Part shown: positions 1 to 6,221 of the stretch, one piece after another
How positions within the stretch are numbered: the first letter of the stretch is position 1
How the letters are laid out: each line of letters starts with the position of its first letter
Origin: Treponema sp.
GTDB lineage: Bacteria; Spirochaetota; Spirochaetia; Treponematales; Breznakiellaceae
Assembly (NCBI GenBank): GCA_031268125.1
Contig: JAIRXT010000164.1
Coordinates: 1-12,421 of the forward strand
DNA: 12,421 bases
Reading direction: 5' to 3'
Made by a program: the position numbers and the translations under genes
Notes under the pieces: model-generated
Told to the model about the DNA's origin: nothing
Seen by the model: the letters and a program-made list of their open reading frames with translations, nothing else
The model's database searches: none

Positions 1-305
1 GCGATTTCCGGGAGCCGGACGCCCCCTTTGATCCGCAGGAATTCAATAATCCGTTCCTCCGGGGTCCCCCGTTCCTTCCAGTTCCGGCCCAGATCGGTCA
101 ACTCAAAAAAACTCCGGGCTTCCCGGCGGATTTCCCAAACAAGATCCTTGCCGGCAAGCCAGGACAGGGCCTGGTTCCCGTTCCCCATCTTAAAGTCCAG
201 GTCTTTTTCCACCCCTTCGATGGTAAGTTCATCATTTTTCTGGTAAAAAAGGATGATTTTAATTTCCAGGGGATGCAGATTTTTCACCGTGCTTTGAATA
301 TCCAT
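1..305 (-). CDS. pheS: Phenylalanine--tRNA ligase alpha subunit, N-terminal part (cut by window edge)
   Basis: The minus-strand frame from the ATG at 303-305 stays open to the window edge, giving about 101 residues. The protein starts MDIQSTVKNLHPLEIKIIL and continues with a winged-helix-like pattern: a helix around DLDFKMGNGNQALSWLAGKDLV, then a strand ending in FFELTDLGRNW, then GTPEERIIEFL. This matches the N-terminal tRNA-binding region of the archaeal/eukaryotic-type PheS that spirochaetes carry; standard bacterial PheS lacks this arrangement. The full enzyme charges tRNA-Phe with phenylalanine in the cytoplasm as an (alpha-beta)2 tetramer; the catalytic domain lies outside the window. 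An AAAGGTG ribosome site sits about 6 bases before the ATG. The 109 bases between this start and the preceding gene suggest separate expression; I see only weak promoter candidates there and no convincing terminator. The family call rests on remembered sequence resemblance. Confidence 0.8.
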   Translation of the reverse strand, partial: MDIQSTVKNLHPLEIKIILFYQKNDELTIEGVEKDLDFKMGNGNQALSWLAGKDLVWEIRREARSFFELTDLGRNWKERGTPEERIIEFLRIKGGVRLPEI

Positions 306-414
306 GATAACACCTTTACGGACAGGATAGCAGTTTTATCCGGTTTTGAGAAGGGGCGGCCATACAGCAATTCCAAAAATATGGGGCATTAACCGAAAAA
401 ACCGGGCGTGCTGT

Positions 415-660
415 TCAGGTTTTTGTTGATACCTCCCGGACAAAAAAGTCCCCCGCGGTTTCCGCGGTTACCTGAAAAACCACGTTGTTTACCGAAACCG
501 CCACCCCCGGATGCTGGCACTGCTTTTGACAAAAACTGGATTTGAAATTTATTTTGTCATGAAGTTTTTTTTCTTCTATAAGCTGTTGAAAGGTTTGAAT
601 AACGTTGTAGGAACCTTTGATATGGCAGGAACTGCCGATACAAACACATAATTCAAGCAT
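415..660 (-). CDS. Small thioredoxin-like [2Fe-2S] ferredoxin, hydrogenase-associated
   Basis: An 81-residue protein with the cysteine pattern of thioredoxin-like [2Fe-2S] ferredoxins: C7-x4-C12 (CIGSSC) near the N terminus and C44-x3-C48 (CQKQC) in the middle. C5 is an additional cysteine. Nearly the whole protein is this one domain, and there is no signal peptide. Its ATG lies inside the end of hndD (8-base overlap, ATGCTTGA) with an AGGAG site 8 bases upstream, so the two are translationally coupled. It most likely passes electrons to or from the hydrogenase in the cytoplasm. The fold also occurs as HndB in Desulfovibrio-type enzymes, and as a C-terminal domain of the larger Thermotoga HydA, which HndD here lacks. 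It could therefore be a detached version of that domain (inference). The iron-sulfur domain call is firm; the exact partner is not proven by sequence. Confidence 0.85.
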   Translation of the reverse strand: MLELCVCIGSSCHIKGSYNVIQTFQQLIEEKKLHDKINFKSSFCQKQCQHPGVAVSVNNVVFQVTAETAGDFFVREVSTKT

Positions 661-2410
661 GGGTTTTCTCCTTTTTGTTGGTATAATGTACGTGTAACAA
701 TTCTTTTACCTGACCCTTTAACACGCTGTTATAGAGATTTAACATCAGGGGATTCTCCTCTGAGCGTTTTATGCTACACAGCTTGTCCGCCGAATAAAGC
801 CCCCTGCCCCGTTCTTCCTTTTCCGAAAGAAGCGCCGTGGGTTGTCCCGCGCCGCAAACGCAGCCGCCGGGGCAGGCCATAACTTCCACAAAATCAAAAC
901 GGTATTCTTCTTTGCCGCTTTTTATGTTGCTTATTAAAGCGGCCGCGTTTTTTAATCCGCTGACTACGGCGATCTTCACTTCCCGCCCGTTCACCGTAAC
1001 GCCGGCCTGTTTTATCCCGGCCATTCCCCGGACCCCGGTGCAGCCGGTTTTCATTAACGCGGTGAGGGACTTATCCGGGGAGACGCGGCGCAGTACCGCT
1101 TCGGTAACGCCTCCGCTGACGCCGAAGATGACCCCGGCCCCGGTAATGGTTCCAAAGGGCATATCCACCGATTCGGGATCCAGTTCCGAAAAGACGATCC
1201 CCGATTCCCGGATCATCCTGATAAGCTCCTGGGTGGTGATCACGTAATCCACCGCGGGCTGTCCGTTTATTTTAAATTCATCCCGGGCGGCTTCGTATTT
1301 TTTCGCCGTGCAGGGCATAACCGCTACATGCACATGGGGCCGGGAAGAAACCCCCGGGTCCGCCTTGATTACCGACGCGAACATCTCCATGGGGGAGCGG
1401 CAGGAGGAAACATGGGGCAGCAGTTCGCGGTGGTGCTTTTCGCAGAACTGCACCCAGGCGGGGCAGCAGGAGGTAAACAGGGGCATGGCGGGCGTACCGC
1501 CTTGGGCGCTGTCTCCGCCGGAACCTGAACGTTCAAGGCGTTTCAAAAGTTCGGCGGACTCTTCCAGCACCGTAAGATCCGCGCCGGCGGCGGTGTCGTA
1601 GACCTCGTCAAAACCCAGCCGCCGCAGGGCGGCGACAATGCGGCCCATAACGCTGCCCGCGTCTCCGCTTTCAAGGCCGAATTCTTTACCCACGGCCACC
1701 CGGACCGCCGGGGCGATCTGGCAGCTCACTTTTATTTCTTTACTGTCTAAAACCTTCCAGACTTTGGGCACGTTGTTTTTTACCACGATTGCCCCGGTGG
1801 GGCACACCGCAGCGCACTGGCCGCAGCCCACGCAGGAAGAATCGGCGATGTTTTTACCGAAGACGGCGCTGACCTTCATCTTCGCCCCCCGGTGGGTAAA
1901 ATCAATGGCCCCCACGGCCTGCACTTCGTTACACATCCGCACGCAGTCCCCGCAGAGGATACATTTGTTTTGATTCCGGGTGATGCACAGCGAAGAATCG
2001 TCGATTACGGATTCCGGGGCGGTGTTGGGGAAGCGGACCCCTTCGATAGAAAAACGCTCGGAGAGTTCCTGCAATTTACAGCGCCCATTGTTGCCGCAGG
2101 TGGTGCAGTCCCGGCAGTGGTTTGCCAAAAGCAGTTCCAGGATCATCTTGCGGTATTTCCGCAGCCGTTCCACATTGGTTTTAACCGCCATGCCCGCTTT
2201 GGGCGGCGTGGAACAGGCGGATTCAAGGCCGCCCCGTTCGTTTTCCACCATGCACATCCGGCAGGCCCCGTAAATTGAAAGCTCCGAATGGTAACAAAAC
2301 GTGGGAAGATCTATTCCCGCCTTGCGGATCAGGGCGAGAATATTTTTCTCCCCGTTGATCTCCACCGGGATTCCGTCAATGGTCATATATTCTCTGGTTG
2401 GCGTTTCCAT
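653..2410 (-). CDS. hndD: [FeFe] hydrogenase catalytic subunit (HndD/HydA)
   Basis: A 585-residue cytoplasmic subunit that reduces protons or oxidises H2 at the H-cluster. Domains in order: plant-type [2Fe-2S] (C39, C50, C53, C66); His-ligated [4Fe-4S] (H98, C102, C105, C111); two [4Fe-4S] clusters (C150/C153/C156/C160 and C193/C196/C199/C203); then the H-cluster domain from about 225. H-cluster motifs: L1 TSCCPAW (C315 the presumed proton-transfer Cys, C316 ligand); L2 MPCTAKKYE (C367, K370); L3 EVMACPGGC (C512, C516). The E-E-x-x-E stretch near 283-287 fits the proton-relay region. L3 continues VCGAGQP where the usual form is xxGGGQP, adding C518. Length and domain order match HndD of NADP/NAD-dependent enzymes; the extra C-terminal [2Fe-2S] domain of Thermotoga HydA is absent. 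The start has a strong GGAGAGGAG site about 5 bases upstream. It is preceded by 152 hairpin-rich bases after hndC and overlaps the next gene by 8 bases. Confidence 0.97.
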   Translation of the reverse strand: METPTREYMTIDGIPVEINGEKNILALIRKAGIDLPTFCYHSELSIYGACRMCMVENERGGLESACSTPPKAGMAVKTNVERLRKYRKMILELLLANHCRDCTTCGNNGRCKLQELSERFSIEGVRFPNTAPESVIDDSSLCITRNQNKCILCGDCVRMCNEVQAVGAIDFTHRGAKMKVSAVFGKNIADSSCVGCGQCAAVCPTGAIVVKNNVPKVWKVLDSKEIKVSCQIAPAVRVAVGKEFGLESGDAGSVMGRIVAALRRLGFDEVYDTAAGADLTVLEESAELLKRLERSGSGGDSAQGGTPAMPLFTSCCPAWVQFCEKHHRELLPHVSSCRSPMEMFASVIKADPGVSSRPHVHVAVMPCTAKKYEAARDEFKINGQPAVDYVITTQELIRMIRESGIVFSELDPESVDMPFGTITGAGVIFGVSGGVTEAVLRRVSPDKSLTALMKTGCTGVRGMAGIKQAGVTVNGREVKIAVVSGLKNAAALISNIKSGKEEYRFDFVEVMACPGGCVCGAGQPTALLSEKEERGRGLYSADKLCSIKRSEENPLMLNLYNSVLKGQVKELLHVHYTNKKEKTHA

Positions 2411-2445
2411 TTTTACTCCTCTCCGCTTACTTTTCTTCGATAGAG

Positions 2446-2474
2446 TTGTTCGATAACCTTTAGTTATCGAACAA
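2446..2474. repeat. Perfect 12-bp inverted repeat just upstream of hndD
   Basis: TTGTTCGATAAC (2446-2457) and GTTATCGAACAA (2463-2474) are exact reverse complements around the 5-base spacer CTTTA. In the hndD transcript this folds into a stable stem ending about 35 bases before the hndD ATG, downstream of the terminator-like hairpin. It could be a transcription-factor operator, an mRNA 5' stabilising or processing stem, or one end of a dispersed repeat. No T-run follows it on the minus strand, so it is not itself a good terminator. Confidence 0.7.
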
Positions 2475-2481
2475 ATTCCTT

Positions 2482-2511
2482 AAAAAAACTGCAAAAGGCT
2501 TAGCCTTTTGC
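2482..2511 (-). terminator. Intrinsic-terminator-like hairpin between hndC and hndD
   Basis: Read on the minus strand, GCAAAAGGC (2511-2503) pairs perfectly with GCCTTTTGC (2499-2491) around a TAA loop. It is followed after AG by seven Ts (2488-2482). Stem plus T-run is the form of a Rho-independent terminator pointing in the direction of the operon. It lies between two genes whose products are subunits of one enzyme, so it would reduce rather than abolish hndD transcription, or act as an attenuator. The structure is seen directly; termination activity is inferred. Confidence 0.65.
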
Positions 2512-2522
2512 GAGACTTGCAA

Positions 2523-2539
2523 GCTAACCGAAGGTTAGC
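2523..2539. repeat. Short hairpin in the hndC-hndD gap
   Basis: GCTAACC (2523-2529) and GGTTAGC (2533-2539) form a 7-bp stem with a GAA loop on the plus strand (TTC in the transcript). It is the first full hairpin after the hndC stop. Its TAACCTT segment in the transcript is also complementary to AAGGTTA in the 2446-2474 stem, which would allow an alternative fold. Confidence 0.55.
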
Positions 2540-2562
2540 AGACAACCTGAACCTGGCAGGGT

Positions 2563-4449
2563 TCAATAAAAAAGTTGTTGAACAATTCCAATAGCCTTAA
2601 ACGGGCAGGCGGCGATACAGGCGCCGCATTTAATACAAACGGCGCTGTCGATTACAAAGGGTTCTTTGACTTTGCCGCTGACGGCCCCCACAGGACAGGT
2701 CCGGGAACATTTGGAACAGCCCTTGCACCGGGCCGGGTCGATGCTGATTTTTTTAAGTTTCTGACAACTTCCCGCGGGGCAGCGTTTTTCGTAGATGTGG
2801 GCCTCGTATTCGGCGCGGAAATTTTTGATGGTGCTTACCACCGGAAAGGCCGCGGTTTTTCCCAGTCCGCACAGGGCAGTCTGGGAAATGGTGTCCGACA
2901 ATTCCAGGAGCAGTTCTATGTCCCCGTCCCGGCCCTCTCCCGCCACAATCCGTTCCAGAATTGCCAGCATCCGTTTGGTTCCTTCCCGGCAGGGAACGCA
3001 TTTGCCGCAGGATTCGTTTTGGGTAAAATTCATAAAGAACCGGGCGATTTCCACCATGCAGGTATGCGTATCCATCACCACCAGGCCCCCGCTGCCGACA
3101 ATGGCACCGGCCTTTTGCAGGGAATCAAAGTCCAGGGGCAGATCAAGATCGTCCCTGGTAAGGCAGCCGCCGGAAGGGCCGCCGGTCTGGACGGCCTTGA
3201 ATTCTCCCCCGTCCCGGATGCCGCCGCCCACATCGTAGATCACCTCCCGGAGAGTCATACCCATAGGTACTTCGATAAGTCCGGTATTTTCGATATTTCC
3301 GGTAAGGGCGAAGGTTTTGGTACCGGGGCTGTTTTCAGGTCCTATGGTTTTATACCAGGCCGCCCCCCGGTTGATGATAAGGGGTATATTGGCGAAGGTT
3401 TCCACATTGTTAAGAAGGGTAGGTTTCTCAAAGAGTCCCTGCTCAACGGTCCGGGGGGGCTTTACCCGGGGCATGCCCCGCCTTCCCTCGATAGAAGCGG
3501 TCAGGGCGCTGCCTTCGCCGCAGACAAAGGCGCCGGCCCCCCGGTAGATTTGCAGATTAAAAGAAAAGTCCGTCCCCAGAATATTTTTGCCCAAAAGACC
3601 CAGTTCCAAAGCCTGGGCAATGGCCGTCCGCAGCCGGCTTACCGCCATGGGATATTCCGCCCGGACATAGATATACCCTTCGCCGGCGCCGCTGGCCCTG
3701 GCGGCAATGAGCATCCCTTCGATCATTTGATGGGGGATGCCCTCCATGACGCTTTGATCCATGAAGGCTCCGGGGTCCCCTTCGTCGCCGTTGCAGACGA
3801 CATACTTGGGTTCCGCCCGCTGCCTGTTCACCTGGCGCCATTTGGTCCCCGCGGGGAATCCCGCCCCGCCCCGGCCCCGGAGCTTGGATTGGGAAACTTC
3901 GGCAATAATTTCTTCCTGATTCATGTCGAACAGGGCCTTTTCAAAAGCGGAGTACCCGCCCGCAGCGATATATTCGGCGATAGACTCGGCGTTTATACGG
4001 CCGCACTGTCCCAATACCACCCGTGTCTGTTTTTGGTAAAAGGGTATGTCCTCCCGTTTTGGACAGGAGACGCCGTTTTTCCGGTAAACCAGGCGGTCAA
4101 TCAGTTTTTTACCGGCAATGGTCTTTTCGACAATTTCTTCGCAGTCCTCAATTTTGACCCTGGTGTAAAGCCAGCCTTCAGGCTCAATAAGAATAAGGGG
4201 GCCTAGATCGCAAAAACCGTGGCATCCGCTTTTTTTAAGTCCCGCGGGGTGTCCCGGTTCTTCGGTAATCCTGACCGCGCAGGGAAGTTTTTTTTCGTGT
4301 ACAAGGTCAACCAGGCGGTCATAAATACCGATAGAACCCGACGCGATACAGCCTGTACCCGCGCAGACAAGAATCCTGGTTGTTTCGTTATCCAGGGATT
4401 TCCTGTATAATTCCCTGGCCTTTTGCAGTTCCTCTCTACCGGCCAGCAT
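2563..4449 (-). CDS. hndC: Hydrogenase NAD(P)H/FMN subunit, NuoF-like (HndC/HydB)
   Basis: A 628-residue flavin subunit that exchanges electrons between NAD(P)(H) and the iron-sulfur chain; in bifurcating hydrogenases it is thought to hold the bifurcation site. Domains: thioredoxin-like [2Fe-2S] at 25-115 (C29-x4-C34, C76-x3-C80); NuoF core with the nucleotide/FMN glycine loop GRGGAGFPAG (192-201), CNGDEGDPGAFMDQS (219-233) and CGEGSALTASIEG (310-322); the N3-type [4Fe-4S] site ESCGKCVPC (C481, C484, C487) with C527; then two ferredoxin-type [4Fe-4S] clusters (C575/C578/C581/C585, C605/C608/C611/C615). This equals HydB of Thermotoga-type HydABC, with the HndB-like domain fused on. GEGSA replaces the GEETA of respiratory NuoF; I believe this also occurs in hydrogenase relatives. 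The start overlaps the hndA stop by one base (TAATG), with a GGGGGG stretch about 8 bases upstream. Whether the nucleotide is NAD or NADP cannot be read from sequence alone. Confidence 0.95.
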   Translation of the reverse strand: MLAGREELQKARELYRKSLDNETTRILVCAGTGCIASGSIGIYDRLVDLVHEKKLPCAVRITEEPGHPAGLKKSGCHGFCDLGPLILIEPEGWLYTRVKIEDCEEIVEKTIAGKKLIDRLVYRKNGVSCPKREDIPFYQKQTRVVLGQCGRINAESIAEYIAAGGYSAFEKALFDMNQEEIIAEVSQSKLRGRGGAGFPAGTKWRQVNRQRAEPKYVVCNGDEGDPGAFMDQSVMEGIPHQMIEGMLIAARASGAGEGYIYVRAEYPMAVSRLRTAIAQALELGLLGKNILGTDFSFNLQIYRGAGAFVCGEGSALTASIEGRRGMPRVKPPRTVEQGLFEKPTLLNNVETFANIPLIINRGAAWYKTIGPENSPGTKTFALTGNIENTGLIEVPMGMTLREVIYDVGGGIRDGGEFKAVQTGGPSGGCLTRDDLDLPLDFDSLQKAGAIVGSGGLVVMDTHTCMVEIARFFMNFTQNESCGKCVPCREGTKRMLAILERIVAGEGRDGDIELLLELSDTISQTALCGLGKTAAFPVVSTIKNFRAEYEAHIYEKRCPAGSCQKLKKISIDPARCKGCSKCSRTCPVGAVSGKVKEPFVIDSAVCIKCGACIAACPFKAIGIVQQLFY

Positions 4450-4943
4450 TAATTACCCCCCGCTTCAACCAGCTCCGCCTTGAGTTCTTTGATCAGCGCC
4501 GAAACTTTTTCCGGCGTCATGGCGGCATATACCTTGTTGTTCACCGTCAGCGCCGGGGCAAGACTGCACGCGCCCAGACAGGCCACGGTCTGTACGGTAA
4601 AACCCAGATCGCCGGTGGTTATCTTTGATTCGGAAAGGCCCAATTCTTTGCGGAACTGGTCCAGGTTGGGAACGGATTTTCTCACATGGCAGGCGGTCCC
4701 ATCGCACACCTTTATGATGTACCGGCCCTTTGGTTCCAGGGAAAAGTTTTCGTAAAAAGTGGCGACCCCGTAGATTCGGGCTTCGCTTATCTGAAGCTTT
4801 TCCGCCACGTAAGGGAAAACTTCTGGGGGCAGATAATTGTACCTTTCCTGTACTCCCTGCAAAACGGGAATAACGGCGCTGGCTCCGCATCCCGTTTTGC
4901 TGATGATGGCGTCAAGCGCCTCATAATCAAATGCTGTATCCAT
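4449..4943 (-). CDS. hndA: Hydrogenase NuoE-like [2Fe-2S] subunit (HndA/HydC)
   Basis: A 164-residue protein of the 24-kDa/NuoE family. An N-terminal helical part (about 5-75, with GVATFYENF at 59-67) precedes a thioredoxin-like [2Fe-2S] domain with C80-x4-C85 (CDGTAC) and C122-x3-C126 (CLGAC). Length matches HndA/HydC and NuoE. It holds one [2Fe-2S] cluster beside the flavin subunit and is required for electron transfer in trimeric and tetrameric hydrogenases. The ATG follows a purine-rich GGAGAGGAGAGG run that supplies the ribosome site. There is a 72-base gap after the phosphatase gene; it contains a run of eight Ts in the transcript sense but no hairpin, so I see no terminator and no clear promoter. 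This gene is the first of the hydrogenase structural genes and is coupled to hndC by a TAATG overlap. Confidence 0.95.
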   Translation of the reverse strand: MDTAFDYEALDAIISKTGCGASAVIPVLQGVQERYNYLPPEVFPYVAEKLQISEARIYGVATFYENFSLEPKGRYIIKVCDGTACHVRKSVPNLDQFRKELGLSESKITTGDLGFTVQTVACLGACSLAPALTVNNKVYAAMTPEKVSALIKELKAELVEAGGN

Positions 4944-5015
4944 CCTCTCCTCTCCTTCAAAAAAAATTTTACCCGGACTGTTGTTCTTTATTTAGACGAA
5001 TCATATAAACGGGCC

Positions 5016-6221
5016 TTAAAAATGACTGACCTTTATCCGCTTTCCCATTTCTTTTAAGCATGCCGCAAGTTCGTCAATTAAATGCATCTTAATACTGAAC
5101 GAAATGGGCAGGCCCGGATTTTGATGGGCGGGGTTGACGGCCCGGCCCACATAAAAATTAATATCCGTGGCTTCCTCAAAAAGAATCCGGGCGATTTCCG
5201 AGGCCCCGTCCTTTCCTGAGTTCCATTGAACATAGCTGCCGTTGTCCCCCGCATAATCCTGCGCGTATTCCAGCACCCTGTGGATGGTAACAACTCCTTC
5301 GGTAACCAAATCCACCCCGCTGATCTTCGCGGTGGGGGGAATATCCGGGTCCGCATACCGGGGAATCCCCGCCTCCAGCGGTTTCCCCAAAAATTCCGCC
5401 GCCAGGGCCGATGTAGTTCCCCCGCAGACTATGTGTTTCCCTTCTTTTGAAAAAAAGAGGCTCATCATTTTTGAAACTTCCGCGGGGCTCGACGGCGGAC
5501 CGATTAAAAGGTTGACGGGCTGCCGGCGGCGTATCTTCACCGTGCATACCGTGGTATCGTCTCCGGGCTCGCCGCCGTAGAGGTCGTTACACTTGTCCAG
5601 CAGGATGGAGCTCAGGGTCTTGGCGGTATATTCCCGGTTATACATACTTTCCATAAACGATATAATATCTTCCCGCCGCCAGCCGAGGTTGAGGCTCCGG
5701 CCCACCCCCGCGTGGATCGCCCCGTCGCTCACGGCAATAAAAGTATCGTCCTCGTGCAGCTTGATCCGGGTTTTATAAATCGTCTTCCGCCGGGCAAAGC
5801 CGCCGGCAGCATAACTATCTTCGATGGTTTCCGCGGTTTTTGGATAGTCAACATTTTTCCCGTCCCGCAGCAGGATCACACAGGGGTTGTCGTATTGAAT
5901 TATTTCCGCTTCCTGGGTATCGGTAACGCGGATAATGGTAAAGGTGGAATAGGCAATCTGCCGCACCTTGCAGATTGGCAGGGTGGCGGCGATGGTTTCC
6001 ACGCAGTCCTCCACGGTAAGGGAATTGGCCATCATGGTAGCGATAATTTTTGCGGTCAGGGTAGAAAGGATGTTGGCCTTTACCCCGCTTCCCAGCCCGT
6101 CCGCCAGGACCATCACCGTCAGCTTATCTTCCAGGGGTACAATTTCTACATGGTCCCCGCAGAGTTCTTCCCCGTGCTTGTTGAGATTCACAAAACCCGC
6201 ATCGGTACACAGCTCATTCAT
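5016..6221 (-). CDS. SpoIIE/PP2C-type serine phosphatase with extra C-terminal domain
   Basis: A 401-residue soluble protein. Residues 1-230 look like a SpoIIE-type PP2C phosphatase: GDH with D23, the metal-binding LADGLGSG (D41-G42), VSDGAIH (D166-G167), and GDDTT with D221/D222. These acidic residues would bind Mn2+/Mg2+ and remove phosphate from Ser/Thr on a partner protein, typically an anti-sigma-antagonist-like switch protein. Residues 236-400 form a second domain that I do not recognise, opening LLIGPPSSPAEVSKMM and containing IVCGGTTSA (264-272) and VDLVTEG (303-309). The ATG overlaps the end of the sensor gene by 8 bases (ATGAATGA) with an AGGAG site about 10 bases upstream, so the two proteins are probably made in fixed ratio. 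SpoIIE-like genes often accompany trimeric [FeFe] hydrogenases and PAS-type sensory hydrogenases, which suggests a role in H2- or redox-dependent regulation. The phosphatase fold is confident; the target is unknown. Confidence 0.9.
   Translation of the reverse strand: MNELCTDAGFVNLNKHGEELCGDHVEIVPLEDKLTVMVLADGLGSGVKANILSTLTAKIIATMMANSLTVEDCVETIAATLPICKVRQIAYSTFTIIRVTDTQEAEIIQYDNPCVILLRDGKNVDYPKTAETIEDSYAAGGFARRKTIYKTRIKLHEDDTFIAVSDGAIHAGVGRSLNLGWRREDIISFMESMYNREYTAKTLSSILLDKCNDLYGGEPGDDTTVCTVKIRRRQPVNLLIGPPSSPAEVSKMMSLFFSKEGKHIVCGGTTSALAAEFLGKPLEAGIPRYADPDIPPTAKISGVDLVTEGVVTIHRVLEYAQDYAGDNGSYVQWNSGKDGASEIARILFEEATDINFYVGRAVNPAHQNPGLPISFSIKMHLIDELAACLKEMGKRIKVSHF

Noticed and set aside
306..414. 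Terminator and promoter between the small ferredoxin gene and pheS
   Set aside because: Only short imperfect stems and a poor -35/-10 pair could be found, so neither can be supported.
2446..2474. Possible Rex (NADH-sensing) operator, because the repeat begins TTGTT and ends AACAA
   Set aside because: Rex sites have a much shorter spacing between the half-sites; here the matching ends are part of a 12-bp stem with different inner bases.
2575..4206. Long open frame of 543 codons on the plus strand
   Set aside because: It lies entirely antisense to hndC, has no recognisable domain, and arises from the codon use of the real gene.
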